A DNA stretch of 64,000 nucleotides from Antedon mediterranea (GCF_964355755.1 NC_092673.1:34481648-34545647); one strand, 5' to 3'. Counted from the stretch's first letter, positions 25,517 to 36,381 are shown. Notes: a model not told the origin generated them from the sequence alone. Program-made: numbers and translations.

Positions 25517-25985
25517 ATGGCGCAAGGAGAGCGACTGGACAGAGATGGATCTTTTAAAGATAATAGGCCAACTTATGTTTTATTGAAGACGGCTCCTGTT
25601 GAAGATGAAGACTACAGTATTTTGAAGCACCCTATTTGTCGCAATGCTATTAAATACACCATAGTGAACATCGGACTGTTTATACTGGCTTGCCTATACG
25701 CTTTAATGGGAGCTGTAGTTTTCAAAGCCATCGAGGGTCCCGTGGAAGAAGAAGCCTACGAAAAATTCGTGGAGTCGAAGGAGTCTAGCAGAACTGAACT
25801 CATTGACGAACTGGTTAAGTTGACTGGATACACGTCACGGTCAGTTCTTCAAAATGTATTGGATTCGTATGAAAGCAAACTGGAAGAGATTTCTGGATGT
25901 ACCATAGCGCCAACTAAAACATTTGAACCAGAATGGAATCTTCCTGGGTCGTTATTCTTTTCAGTTGTTGTCATGACAACGATAG
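25517..25985 (+). CDS. K2P potassium channel, first coding exon C
   Basis: It encodes 156 residues plus one base of a glycine codon. It shows a short N-terminus, TM1 (about residues 47-70, VNIGLFILACLYALMGAVVF), the conserved EGP turn, a cap helix region (about 75-135) and the first pore helix ending MTTIG, then the donor GTAAAC at 25986. With the exon at 28370-29220 it makes a 439-residue channel with filters TTIGYG (154-159) and TTIGFG (374-379). It is about half identical by eye to exon B around TM1 and the pore, so the two arose by duplication. The start Met follows the sequence GAGCT and no longer frame exists upstream. Confidence 0.9.
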
Positions 25986-27364
25986 GTAAACAATTCATTA
26001 AGTTTTTTACAGGCTCTTTTATGATTATTATATTATTTTTAATATTCTGATCAATGACAATCACTATTAGCATTTAAAAAATCAATATTGATAATAGTTT
26101 GTCTTGAATATTCGATAATTATAATAAGCAAAGAGCATCCTATTCTCGTGTTACATATTGTATGGATTAATGTACTGTACATGTAATCATAATTATTTGC
26201 GTCATATTCCTAATGTAAATTCTGTAAAATCAAAAAAAGATTTTAAGGTTAGGGTAAATACAGTGGCATATGTGGTATTATGTGACGCGGATGATTTCTA
26301 GATACAGTATCCGAGGAGAATCGGCTACAAATTTAATTTTTTAAAATTTTTTATTTCATTCAATCGAAACCAACAGCGATAATTACAGCCACTAACAGGT
26401 TTGATACAAACAAAGCCAGCACCTTGATTGGTCCTAACATTGATCAATGGCTTCTCTCGTCCAGTACCCACCTTGACCAGAGGAAAGGCATAAGCCAATA
26501 CGTCTGAGGCAGATAATAGGATAATAATTGACTTTTTAAAATTTATGGTAAAAGAAAATCAATATTTCTTACATCTGAAACCACCCCATGAGGGAAAATT
26601 GTTATTACGCCACTCGTTAAAATAATCCCCAGTCCATTAGTTATAATAATCCCCAATTGAGGATTAAGATTAAATTTGGATTAGGTCCACCGCGGATCCA
26701 CAGTAGCCAGATAAGCTCAAAGCAGTCATGGAAGGACTGCACGTAGATGATATGTCTTGTATTTAGTCATGTATTGGCTATACACCCGGAGGCATAAACG
26801 AACTAATTATATATCCGACGGATGTTATTCACCCTTAAGTCATTCAAATACAATTTCTATTACGGTACCGGCAGTCGTTAGTTTAATGAATACTGTATAT
26901 TGAATATTTGCATGAGTTAATTGTTATTACTAAAATAGCAACAGTCGATTCGTCCTAAAAGGTTAATCAAGGAAGTGGAGAGATTTACCTATTAAGTACA
27001 TAAAAGAAAAAATATATACTGCGCTTGTTCGTAACGATTGAATGTAATTTCATGTCGGATGAATATCTAACGTCGTTGAAAGTCATTACATGAATCTGGG
27101 CCACACAAACTGTATTTTCAAATTGTTTTTACATAATAAGAAGATAGAAGGGTCTTTTAATAGGGCCAGGAGGGGTTACTTGTCTATTCTCGTAGGCATA
27201 TTCAACCTACTTCTATCTCAATTGAAAGTTTTGTCGTGACGTTTTGAAACTAATAAGCTGTGGTATTTTAAAAGATTTTTTTATTTTATTTTGATTTGAC
27301 ATTTTTAAATGTTGATGTGACGTTTTCAAAGTTTTGACTCCTATGAAACCGTATGAAAGTTCCC

Positions 27365-27424
27365 GAGTACTAAGGCCTATATCTGAGTACTAAGGCCTAT
27401 ATCTGAGTACTAAGGCCTATATCT
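27365..27424. repeat. 20-bp tandem repeat, 3 exact copies
   Basis: GAGTACTAAGGCCTATATCT is present three times without change, which suggests recent origin. Confidence 0.95.
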
Positions 27425-28179
27425 GCGCGGAAATGTATTTTTTGAATCGAGGATGTGGGGCCAGATGCTTTACACTTTACAACTACTAGTTAAACCACCA
27501 AACCATTCAAATATATTTTAATTTGTCTTATTTCTAAACATGGAAATCGGAATGGATCAACTCTGACAGCATAATCGTAGTTCTTAAATCTCATAATTCT
27601 GTTTGTAACAGATTATTGAATGTACTAAGCTGCGTGCAATAAATAATACATATTTAACGATTTCGTGCTCACAGCATGTTACACTTCGGTATGCATCGAC
27701 GACGAAGTTAAACGGGATATAAATTACAATATATCGTGTATCTTGCATTACACATTTATCTAATGTGTATGCCTAAAGTCGTTTTGCTCACTATTCGCGC
27801 AAATCGGAACATTATCCTGGTAACCGTCCTGTGACAGGTATCTTTCGTAGTAACATGTAATATACATACCATCTAAAGATTGTTAGAACTATTTTGACGT
27901 AACACCTACGCAGAAATGTATTTTTAGAACGGAGGTGTTGGGTCGGATGCCTTACAATAATTACAATATTTAGATCTTACACGTCAACGTAAATCATGTA
28001 TACAAAATACTGTTAAATTAATTCTGTAAAGTGATTAAAAATGATTAATCCCACGTTATTTCTGGTTTGCTTTAGCGCCTTGAGTGGTAAGATTAACATT
28101 AACATTAGTATTTCATTCTGTAAGTGGCGGGCTTCCCGCTGTTGAGTGCGAATTAAATGAAAAATACAATTATTCATAA

Positions 28180-28312
28180 CATTAGGACGCAACGCAATTG
28201 GATGCGCGCAACGCATATTTTCCAAGAAGCGTTAACTTGGATGAGTTGTCGTTTATTGGTCAAAGTTGTGTCTGGTATATGCGTACGTCTCTAGTGGGGA
28301 CCCAGCTTAGCG
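28180..28312. mobile_element. MITE family 2, copy 4
   Basis: The left edge is GGACGCAACGCAATTGG and the right edge is GTACGTCTCTAGTGGGGACC. It ends about 57 nt before the acceptor of the next K2P exon. Confidence 0.6.
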
Positions 28313-28369
28313 GTTTAATAAATATTGTTCTCTCTCGCTAAAATTATCCTTAATATTTTATTCTTGCAG

Positions 28370-29220
28370 GTTATGGAAATTTAGCACCGGTGACAAGATG
28401 GGGTCGAGGATTCTGTATGATTTACGCCGTCTTTGGTATCGCATTGCTGCTGTTGGTTTTAGCAAGCATAGGTTCGCTACTCGCTAAGGGTGCTACAATG
28501 TCCTATCGATACTTTAAAGTGTTCTTAAAGAAAGATGGAAGTGGTGATAAAAAAAGAGAAAAGGAGTTTGTACGAGAAGTGCCTAAATCCCAACTTGAGG
28601 GTACATCGCGTAACGCTGTTGTTGAGGACAATAACGGCATGGTGGTGACGCGTCTGGAATCGGAGACTAATAATAAAGATCGACCTATCTCTCCATTCTT
28701 TGATCCACATGTGGATTATGGCAGGTCGATTGATCCTGAAGATCCAACTAAGCTAACCCAGATTTCGCTTGAGGAACCTAAATCAGACGGGGAAGAACGA
28801 ATAAAGACTCCTGATATTCAAGGAGTAGAAGAAGGTGAAGAGAAAAAACACAGCAGTCTTGATGAACTATTTGGCGACGAAGACGAAGCAGGAACAAATA
28901 TTCCGCTGACAGCCATATTGCTGTTTGCCTTTATATACATGTGCCTTCTAGCAGGGCTTCTTACAGTCTGGGAAGATTGGGACTACTTTGAAGCGTTGTA
29001 CTTCTCGTTCATAACTCTTACAACAATCGGCTTTGGCGATCTTGTACCGCAGCATCAGAAGAATCTGTTGGCCTGTGTTTTTCTGATAATGGTCGGAATG
29101 GCAGTCATGTCCATGTGCATCGCTCTAGCCCAGGAAGAGATTATGTCGAAAGTGCGCCAGATCGGTAAACTTATCGGGGTTATTATCACAAAACGTAGAG
29201 AATCAAAACGCAAAAAGTGA
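28370..29220 (+). CDS. K2P potassium channel, second (3') coding exon
   Basis: It completes the split glycine codon (GG|GT TAT GGA) to give the first filter GYG. Then come TM2 (about residues 170-193 of the joined protein), an acidic and serine-rich M2-M3 loop of about 140 residues, TM3 (about 335-357), the second pore with TTIGFGDLVP (374-383), TM4 (about 390-412) and a lysine/arginine-rich tail ending at TGA. A loop this long is the known hallmark of TRESK (KCNK18) among K2P channels, but sequence identity is not enough to assign the subfamily. This exon joins exon C and possibly also exon B. The frame starting at GTG 28390 is internal and is not a translation start. Confidence 0.92.
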
Positions 29221-29570
29221 TGAAACTAAAACACCACATATTTTGTGTAAGAATATGTATGCGTCATTAGTTGACGAAATAATGATGATGATGAAACGTC
29301 GGTGGTTTCTAAACGGATTTCATCCACAAATTATTCTCGCATTCATTCGAAAGTAGGCCAGCTTTAAAAAAGAAAATACGGTTGGCGATAGAAAAAAAAT
29401 GGTTGGTCACGCTGTAATGTAAGTTGTGATAACAATGTTTTATTCTGTAAAACACCTACTGTATTTAATAACGGGATAATAATTGTGGTACAAACACAAG
29501 TTGTTTAGGTCGACCAATAACGATGCGCGCATTTTGAATGGCTGGAAGTGTGCCACTGTTTTATTATGCA

Positions 29571-29576
29571 AATAAA
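29571..29576 (+). terminator. Candidate polyadenylation signal AATAAA
   Basis: It is a canonical hexamer within 400 nt of the K2P stop codon. Confidence 0.3.
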
Positions 29577-29654
29577 CGAGATTTTATGTAAATAAGCAGA
29601 TTGTCTGCATGATGTATCACATACTACATAAGCAAATCATAGAGGCGCTTTCCG

Positions 29655-29785
29655 TCACATGATTGTGCGCCACTTGTGTACGTTCAATGTTAAATCACGT
29701 GATTTTTGCGCCACTTTTGTATACGTTCAATGTTAAATCACGTGATTTTTTGCGCCACTTTTGTACGTTCAATGTTAAATTACGC
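29655..29785. repeat. About 54-bp tandem repeat, 2.5 copies
   Basis: GCGCCACTT, TGTACGTTCAATGTTAAATC and ACGTGATTTT recur in order. Confidence 0.85.
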
Positions 29786-29984
29786 ACTATAATATGCAAA
29801 CAGGCTGCCTTATTATTTCACTGAGCTTTACTAGCATTTTACATATCGAGACAAGATCAACGTTGTTTGTACTACGTAATTAAGATATAATAGTAAGGTC
29901 AAATGTAAACAAGATGAGTTATTGATGTATTAAATATTTCCGTTGTGGAGATTATGAAAACGAAATACGTGATATATATGTAAT

Positions 29985-30095
29985 ATTTTTATATTATATT
30001 ATATCTTATTATATCTTTATTATATTATATCATATCTTATTATATCATATCATATCATATCATATCATATCATATCATATTATATTATATTATAA
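29985..30095. repeat. ATATC/ATATT pentamer microsatellite
   Basis: It is a run of TATCA units flanked by TATTA units. Confidence 0.9.
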
Positions 30096-30448
30096 TATAT
30101 TATGCATGGGCGTATTAGCTCACATTGTCGATACAACATCATGCATAATAAACGAAATAAAATACTATATTTTGTTTTAAAAATACAGAAAATAATAATT
30201 ATTGTATCTTTTACCGTATATTATATACAAGATTGTTTGACCATTACAAGTCAACGGTATAACTAACAAGCAACTGTTGTATGCTAATTTCACAGTACAC
30301 ATGTATTGATTAGTTAACGGTTCAAATAATTATATTAAATGTTAATCTCAAGTGGTGTTTACGTAGTTATTACACTTGCTTTCTGATTGCGTTTTCTGTC
30401 TTGTTGAAGGGTGCCACTTGGACGCAACGCAACAGCAGGTAAAGCTTG

Positions 30449-30556
30449 GTTCCAACTAGAACGAAACGCAAGGACGTAAACGCAACGCAAGCGTTTTGAC
30501 AAGCGACAGTTCGAATAATCCATTGCTTGTGATTGGTCAACTCATATATCTTGCGT
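30449..30556. mobile_element. MITE family 2, copy 5
   Basis: The left edge GCTTGGTTCCAACTAGAAC is followed by GCAAGGACGTAAACGCAACG. The core includes GCTTGTGATTGGTCAA. Confidence 0.65.
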
Positions 30557-31811
30557 CTATAACAAGACCGTAATAATAAAATGTGTCTACTTACGACATG
30601 GGCAATACAGTCTCTAAATGTGCAGTTCGAACTTGGTACACTGAAGAAATAAATAAGTAGAGGTTAGGCCTAAGCATCAATTTTTGTTTTAAACATGTTC
30701 GATTGTTGCAAAATATGGCAACATTTTACACTGAACTTCTGTCTAACTACGGTATCATTACAGGAATTGCCTTTGAAATTGAATTTAAATTTTTTTTCAA
30801 AAAATAAGCTCAATTATACAATACAAACAAGGTGTTTATACTGAAAAGAAAACCATTATTTTAATTCAGTAGGTCTAATGAGTTGGTTTAATATTTACGC
30901 ATACAATACAACAGTGTACCATCAATATATAAATAGTATCCACATTTACAAATATATTTATTATTAATCAATTATTTGAATAAATGCTGGCGTTATTTCA
31001 TTAAAATATTATTAATTAAGGCAAATGTGTTAACTAGCAAGTATATTTTGTACTTCAATAAAGTTGAACATAAACATTTCATTTTGTGTTGACTTGACCT
31101 TTTAGTGGTAATAATCCAAACTCTATGACGAAAATAAACATTATAAATGGTACATTTCGTGACAACGGCTAGCAGTGGCTATACGGAATACATTCTTTTT
31201 TTTAACGCTCTGATTTCGAAAATCAGTGCTTACGTCATCTGATACCATCTTAAATTGATTTTTAGAAACTAATTATTATGTTCAATGTATGGTTTTGGGG
31301 TTTTTTTTCAAGGGAAAAACGACTAAAAATAAGAGTAAACGTCACATGGTTTCCAGATTTAGAATAAAAATTAAACGACAAGGCAACTATTAGATTTTTT
31401 TAATGTGATAAGTTGTCTTTGATGATCCCTCACTTTCTTTGTTTTTACCTATCATTACAAATTAAGGTACAACCAGGACTAGACATAAACATTTTACACA
31501 TCATTCTCTCTTAACCAACTGACAAAAACGTTCCCATTTCTCACAAACAGTGCATTGATGTGCTAAAGAAGAAACTAATACTAACCTTTATGTAAAAAAA
31601 AATGTAACGACTGCGAATGTGGGAGTGCCACGAAATAGAAGATAATAATTGGTCAAACCAGCATTCTTCTACCAATTCGACTGGCATTCTTGGTTATGAA
31701 TATTCATCAATTCACCTGCAGATCCCTGGTCAGGGAAATACTTTATCAATGTGCAGCAAGAATGCATTTTAAACAACTTACAGAAGGAATTTGAACACAA
31801 CAAAAAGTATC
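30557..31811. other. Intergenic stretch before the tRNA array
   Basis: AT-rich; no gene or repeat recognised. Confidence 0.5.
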
Positions 31812-31884
31812 TGCCCCCGGTGAGGCTCGAACTCACGACCTTCAGATTATGAGACTGACGCGCTGCCGACTGCGCCAAGGAGGC
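31812..31884 (-). tRNA. tRNA-Met(CAT), unit 1
   Basis: Outermost unit; one change in the 3' acceptor strand (CGGGGGC) breaks the 7-66 pair. Confidence 0.7.
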
Positions 31885-31954
31885 TGCTGAGTATACACAG
31901 AAAAGGCAAGAATAACTTTTTTACAGAAGGAATTTTACCACAACAAAATGGGAG

Positions 31955-32027
31955 TGCCCCCTGTGATGCTCAAACTCACGACCTTCAGATTATGACACTG
32001 ACGCACTGCCGACTGCTCCAAGGAGGC
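31955..32027 (-). pseudogene. tRNA-Met-like, unit 2
   Basis: Changes at C32, T-loop (TTTGAGC) and D-stem. Confidence 0.7.
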
Positions 32028-32097
32028 TGCTGAGTATACACAGAAAAGGTAAGCATAACTTTTTTACAAAAGGAATTTTAACACAACAAAATGGGAG

Positions 32098-32170
32098 GGG
32101 CCCCTGTGAGGCTCGAACTCACGACCTTCAGATTATGAGACTGACGCGCTGCCGACTGCGCCAAGGAGGC
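32098..32170 (-). pseudogene. tRNA-Met-like, unit 3
   Basis: Interior intact, but the last bases of the 3' acceptor strand are replaced. Confidence 0.6.
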
Positions 32171-32241
32171 TGCTGAGTATACACAGAAAAGTCAAGCAGA
32201 ACTTTTTTACGAAAAGGAATTTTAACACAACAAAATGGGAG

Positions 32242-32314
32242 TGCCCCCTGTGAGGCTCGAACTCACGACCTTCAGATTATGAGACTGACGCGCTGCCGAC
32301 TGCGCCAAGGAGGC
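32242..32314 (-). tRNA. tRNA-Met(CAT), unit 4
   Basis: Consensus body; first intact unit on this side. Confidence 0.9.
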
Positions 32315-32383
32315 TGCTGAGTACACACAGAAAGGGCAAGCAGAACTTTTTACAGAAGGAATTTAAACGCAACAAAATGGGAG

Positions 32384-32456
32384 TGCCCCCTGTGAGGCTC
32401 GAACTAACGACCTTCAGATTATGAGACTGACGCGCTGCCGACTGCGCCAAGGAGGC
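32384..32456 (-). tRNA. tRNA-Met(CAT), unit 5
   Basis: One T-stem substitution (GTTAG). Confidence 0.65.
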
Positions 32457-32526
32457 TGCTGAGTATACACAGAAAAGGCAAGCATAACTTTTTTACAGAA
32501 GGAATTTTAACACAACAAAATGGGAG

Positions 32527-32599
32527 TGCCCCCTGTGATGCTCAAACTCACGACCTTCAGATTATTAGACTGACGCGCTGCCGACTGCTCCAAGGAAGC
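32527..32599 (-). pseudogene. tRNA-like with AAT anticodon, unit 6
   Basis: Anticodon CAT changed to AAT; also T-loop C56 to T and a D-stem mismatch. Confidence 0.75.
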
Positions 32600-32669
32600 T
32601 GCTGAGTATACACAGAAAAGGCAAGCATAACTTTTTTACAAAAGGAATTTTAACACAACAAAATGGGAG

Positions 32670-32742
32670 TGCCCCCTGTGAGGCTCGAACTCACGACCTT
32701 CAGATTATGAGACTGACGCGCTCCCGACTGCGCCAAGGAGGC
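32670..32742 (-). tRNA. tRNA-Met(CAT), unit 7
   Basis: One substitution in the D-loop only. Confidence 0.75.
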
Positions 32743-32811
32743 TGCTGAGTGTACACAGAAAAGTCAAGCAGAACTTTTTTACAAAAGGAATTTTAACACA
32801 ACAAAAATATC

Positions 32812-32883
32812 TGCCCCTGTGAGGCTCGAACTCACGACCTTCAGATTATGAGACCGACGCGCTGCCGACTGCGCCAAGGAGGC
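32812..32883 (-). tRNA. tRNA-Met(CAT), unit 8
   Basis: One base short in the 3' acceptor strand; A29 to G gives a wobble pair. Confidence 0.6.
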
Positions 32884-32953
32884 TGCTGAGTGTACACAGA
32901 AAGGGCAAGCAGAACTTTTTTACAAAAGGAATTTGAACACAACAAAATGGGAG

Positions 32954-33026
32954 TTCCCCCTGTGAGGCTCGAACTCACGTCCTTCAGATTATGAGACTGA
33001 CGCGCTGCCGACTGCGCCAAGGAGGC
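32954..33026 (-). tRNA. tRNA-Met(CAT), unit 9
   Basis: C72 to A breaks the first acceptor pair; one variable-loop change. Confidence 0.6.
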
Positions 33027-33097
33027 TGCTGAGTATACACAGAAAAGTCAAGCAGAACTTTTTTACGAAAAGGAATTTTAACACAACAAAATGGGAG

Positions 33098-33170
33098 TGC
33101 CCCCTGTGAGGCTCGAACTCACGACCTTCAGATTATGAGACTGACGCGCTGCCGACTGCGCCAAGGAGGC
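33098..33170 (-). tRNA. tRNA-Met(CAT), unit 10
   Basis: Consensus; duplicate of unit 4, 856 bp away. Confidence 0.9.
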
Positions 33171-33239
33171 TGCTGAGTACACACAGAAAGGGCAAGCAGA
33201 ACTTTTTACAGAAGGAATTTAAACGCAACAAAATGGGAG

Positions 33240-33312
33240 TGCCCCCTGTGAGGCTCGAACTAACGACCTTCAGATTATGAGACTGACGCGCTGCCGACTG
33301 CGCCAAGGAGGC
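33240..33312 (-). tRNA. tRNA-Met(CAT), unit 11
   Basis: Same T-stem change as unit 5. Confidence 0.65.
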
Positions 33313-33382
33313 TGCTGAGTATACACAGAAAAGGCAAGCATAACTTTTTTACAGAAGGAATTTTAACACAACAAAATGGGAG

Positions 33383-33455
33383 TGCCCCCTGTGATGCTCA
33401 AACTCACGACCTTCAGATTATTAGACTGACGCGCTGCCGACTGCTCCAAGGAAGC
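33383..33455 (-). pseudogene. tRNA-like with AAT anticodon, unit 12
   Basis: Duplicate of unit 6. Confidence 0.75.
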
Positions 33456-33525
33456 TGCTGAGTATACACAGAAAAGGCAAGCATAACTTTTTTACAAAAG
33501 GAATTTTAACACAACAAAATGGGAG

Positions 33526-33598
33526 TGCCCCCTGTGAGGCTCGAACTCACGACCTTCAGATTATGAGACTGACGCGCTGCCGACTGCGCCAAGGAGGC
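33526..33598 (-). tRNA. tRNA-Met(CAT), unit 13
   Basis: Consensus; lacks the D-loop change of its partner unit 7. Confidence 0.9.
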
Positions 33599-33667
33599 TG
33601 CTGAGTGTACACAGAAAAGTCAAGCAGAACTTTTTTACAAAAGGAATTTTAACACAACAAAAATATC

Positions 33668-33739
33668 TGCCCCTGTGAGGCTCGAACTCACGACCTTCAG
33701 ATTATGAGACCGACGCGCTGCCGACTGCGCCAAGGAGGC
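33668..33739 (-). tRNA. tRNA-Met(CAT), unit 14
   Basis: Duplicate of unit 8 (72 nt). Confidence 0.6.
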
Positions 33740-33809
33740 TGCTGAGTGTACACAGAAAGGGCAAGCAGAACTTTTTTACAAAAGGAATTTGAACACAACA
33801 AAATGGGAG

Positions 33810-33882
33810 TTCCCCCTGTGAGGCTCGAACTCACGACCTTCAGATTATGAGACTGACGCGCTGCCGACTGCGCCAAGGAGGC
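33810..33882 (-). tRNA. tRNA-Met(CAT), unit 15
   Basis: C72 to A only. Confidence 0.65.
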
Positions 33883-33952
33883 TGCTGAGTATACATAGAA
33901 AAGGCAAGCATAACTTTTTTACAGAAGGAATTTTAACACAACAAAATGGGAG

Positions 33953-34025
33953 TGCACCCTGTGAGGCTCGAACTCACGACCTTCAGATTATGAGACTGAC
34001 GCGCTGCCGACTGCGCCAAGGAGGC
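33953..34025 (-). tRNA. tRNA-Met(CAT), unit 16
   Basis: One G to T change in the 3' acceptor strand. Confidence 0.65.
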
Positions 34026-34096
34026 TGCTGAGTATACACAGAAAAAAGGAAAGCATAACTTTCTTACAAAAGGAATTTTAACACAACAAAAATATC

Positions 34097-34169
34097 TGCC
34101 CCCTGTGAGGCTCGAACTCACGACCTTCAGATTATGAGACTGACGCGCTTCCGACTGCTCCAAGGAAGC
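34097..34169 (-). pseudogene. tRNA-Met-like, unit 17
   Basis: D-stem, D-loop and acceptor changes (GCTTCCT). Confidence 0.65.
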
Positions 34170-34237
34170 TGCTGAGTATACACAGAAAAGGCAAGCATAA
34201 CTTTTTTACAAAAGGAATTTTAACACAAAAATGGGAG

Positions 34238-34310
34238 TGCCCCCTGTGAGGCTCGAACTCACGACCTTCAGATTATGAGACTGACGCGCTGCCGACTGCG
34301 CCAAGGAGGC
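34238..34310 (-). tRNA. tRNA-Met(CAT), unit 18
   Basis: Consensus; first member of the block repeated 8005 bp downstream. Confidence 0.9.
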
Positions 34311-34379
34311 TGCTGAGTGTACACAGAAAAGTCAAGCCGAACTTTTTTAAAAAAGGAATTTTAACACAACAAAAATATC

Positions 34380-34451
34380 TGCCCCTGTGAGGCTCCAACT
34401 CACGACCTTCAGATTATGAGACCGACGCGCTGCCGACTGCGCCAAGGAGGC
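34380..34451 (-). pseudogene. tRNA-Met-like, unit 19
   Basis: 72 nt; T-loop C56 to G. Confidence 0.6.
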
Positions 34452-34520
34452 TGCTGAGTGTACACAGAAAGGGCAAGCAGAACTTTTTTACAAAAGAAAT
34501 TTTAACACAAAAAAAATATC

Positions 34521-34593
34521 TGCCCCCTGTGAGGCTCGAACTCACGACCTTCAGATTATGGGACTGACGCGATGCTGACTGCGTCAAGGAGGC
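34521..34593 (-). pseudogene. tRNA-Met-like, unit 20
   Basis: Conserved U33 changed to C; three D-arm changes. Confidence 0.7.
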
Positions 34594-34665
34594 TGCTGAG
34601 TATACACAGAAAAAAGGCAACCATAACTTTCTTACAAAAGGAATTTAAACGCAACAAAATGGGAG

Positions 34666-34738
34666 TGCCCCCTGTGATGCTCGAACTCACGTCCTTCAGA
34701 TTATGAGACTGACGCGCTGCCGACTGCGCCAAGGAGGC
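34666..34738 (-). tRNA. tRNA-Met(CAT), unit 21
   Basis: One T-stem and one variable-loop change. Confidence 0.55.
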
Positions 34739-34808
34739 TGCTGAGTGTACACAGAAAGGGCAAGCAGAACTTTTTTACAGAAGGAATTTGAACACAACAA
34801 AATGGGAG

Positions 34809-34881
34809 TGCCCCCTGTGAGGCTCGAACTCACGACCTTCAGATTATGAGACTGACGCGCTGCCGACTGCGCCAAGGAGGC
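34809..34881 (-). tRNA. tRNA-Met(CAT), unit 22
   Basis: Consensus. Confidence 0.9.
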
Positions 34882-34951
34882 TGCTGAGTATACAGAAAAA
34901 AGGCAACCATAACTTTCTTACAAAAGGAATATAAACGCAACAAAATGGGAG

Positions 34952-35024
34952 TGCCCCCTGTGATGCTCGAACTCACGTCCTTCAGATTATGAGACTGACG
35001 CGCTGCCGACTGCGCCAAGGAGGC
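34952..35024 (-). tRNA. tRNA-Met(CAT), unit 23
   Basis: Same two changes as unit 21. Confidence 0.55.
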
Positions 35025-35094
35025 TGCTGAGTGTACACAGAAAGGGCAAGCAGAACTTTTTTACAGAAGGAATTTGAACACAACAAAATGGGAG

Positions 35095-35167
35095 TGCCCC
35101 CTGTGAGGCTCGAACTCACGACCTTCAGATTATGAGACTGACGCGCTGCCGACTGCGCCAAGGAGGC
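35095..35167 (-). tRNA. tRNA-Met(CAT), unit 24
   Basis: Consensus. Confidence 0.9.
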
Positions 35168-35237
35168 TGCTGAGTATACACAGAAAAGGCAAGCATAACT
35201 TTTTTACAGAAGGAATTTTAACACAACAAAATGGGAG

Positions 35238-35310
35238 TGCCCCTTGTGATGCTCAAACTCACGACCTTCAGATTATTAGACTGACGCACTGCCGACTGCT
35301 CCAAGGAGGC
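35238..35310 (-). pseudogene. tRNA-like with AAT anticodon, unit 25
   Basis: AAT with T-loop change and an extra D-stem change. Confidence 0.75.
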
Positions 35311-35380
35311 TGCTGAGTAAACACAGAAAAGGCAAGCATAACTTTTTTACAAAAGGAATTTTAACACAACAAAATGGGAG

Positions 35381-35453
35381 TGCCCCCTGTGAGGCTCGAA
35401 CTCACGACCTTCAGATTATGAGACTGACGCGCTGCCGACTGCGCCGAGGAGGC
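35381..35453 (-). tRNA. tRNA-Met(CAT), unit 26
   Basis: Conserved U8 changed to C, otherwise consensus. Confidence 0.6.
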
Positions 35454-35522
35454 TGCTGAGTGTACACAGAAAAGTCAAGCAGAACTTTTTTACAAAAGGA
35501 ATTTGAACACAACAAAAATATC

Positions 35523-35595
35523 TTCCCCCTGTGCGGCTCGAACTCACGACCTTCAGATTATGAGACTGACGCGCTACCGACTGCTCCAAGGAGGC
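35523..35595 (-). pseudogene. tRNA-Met-like, unit 27
   Basis: C72 to A plus T-stem, D-loop and D-stem changes. Confidence 0.65.
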
Positions 35596-35664
35596 TGCTG
35601 AGTGTACACAGAAAAGTCAAGCACAACTTTTTTACAAAAGGAATTTTAACACAACAAAAATATC

Positions 35665-35737
35665 TGCCCCCTGTGAGGCTCCAACTCACGACCTTCAGAT
35701 TATGAGACTGACGTGCTGCCGACTGCGCCAAGGAGGC
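35665..35737 (-). pseudogene. tRNA-Met-like, unit 28
   Basis: T-loop C56 to G; one D-stem change. Confidence 0.6.
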
Positions 35738-35809
35738 TGCTGAGTATACACAGAAAAAAGGAAAGCATAACTTTTTTACAGAAGGAATTTTAACACAACA
35801 AAATGGGAG

Positions 35810-35882
35810 TGCCCCCTGTGAGGCTCGAACTCACGACCTTCAGATTATGAGACTGACGCGCTGCCGACTGCGCCAAGTAGGC
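35810..35882 (-). tRNA. tRNA-Met(CAT), unit 29
   Basis: Acceptor GCCTACT gives one A-G mismatch; opens octamer copy 1. Confidence 0.6.
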
Positions 35883-35953
35883 TGCTGAGTATACACAGAA
35901 AAAAGGCAAGCAGAACTTTCTTACAAAAGGAATTTTAACATAACATAAATATC

Positions 35954-36026
35954 TGCCCCCTGTGAGGCTCGAACTCACGACCTTCAGATTATGAGACTGA
36001 CGCGCTGCCGACTGCGCCAAGGAGGC
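35954..36026 (-). tRNA. tRNA-Met(CAT), unit 30
   Basis: Consensus; octamer 1, position 2. Confidence 0.9.
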
Positions 36027-36098
36027 TGCTGAGTATACACAGAAACAAGGAAAGCATAACTTTCTTACAGAAGGAATTTTAACACAACAGAATGGGAG

Positions 36099-36170
36099 TG
36101 CCCCTTTGATGCTCAAACTCACGACCTTCAGATTATGAGACTGACGCGCTGCCGACTGCGCCAAGGAGGC
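36099..36170 (-). pseudogene. tRNA-Met-like, unit 31
   Basis: 72 nt; T-loop TTTGAGC and short acceptor; position 3. Confidence 0.65.
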
Positions 36171-36238
36171 TGCTGAGTATACACAGAAAGGGCAAGCAGA
36201 ACTTTTTACAGAAGGAATTTGAACACAACAAAAATATC

Positions 36239-36311
36239 TGCCCCCTGTGAGGCTCGAACTCACGACCTTCAGATTATGAGACTGACGCGCTGCCGACTGC
36301 GCCAAGGAGGC
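36239..36311 (-). tRNA. tRNA-Met(CAT), unit 32
   Basis: Consensus; position 4. Confidence 0.9.
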
Positions 36312-36381
36312 TGCTGAGTATACACAGAAAAGGCAAGCATAACTTTTTTACAGAAGGAATTTTAACACAACAAAATGGGAG

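Larger units (their letters stand above)
25986..28369 (+). other. Intron of the K2P gene
   Basis: It is flanked by GTAAAC and TTCTTGCAG. It holds a three-copy 20-bp repeat (GAGTACTAAGGCCTATATCT, 27365-27424) and MITE family 2 copy 4 near its 3' end. No exon is seen inside. Confidence 0.75.
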
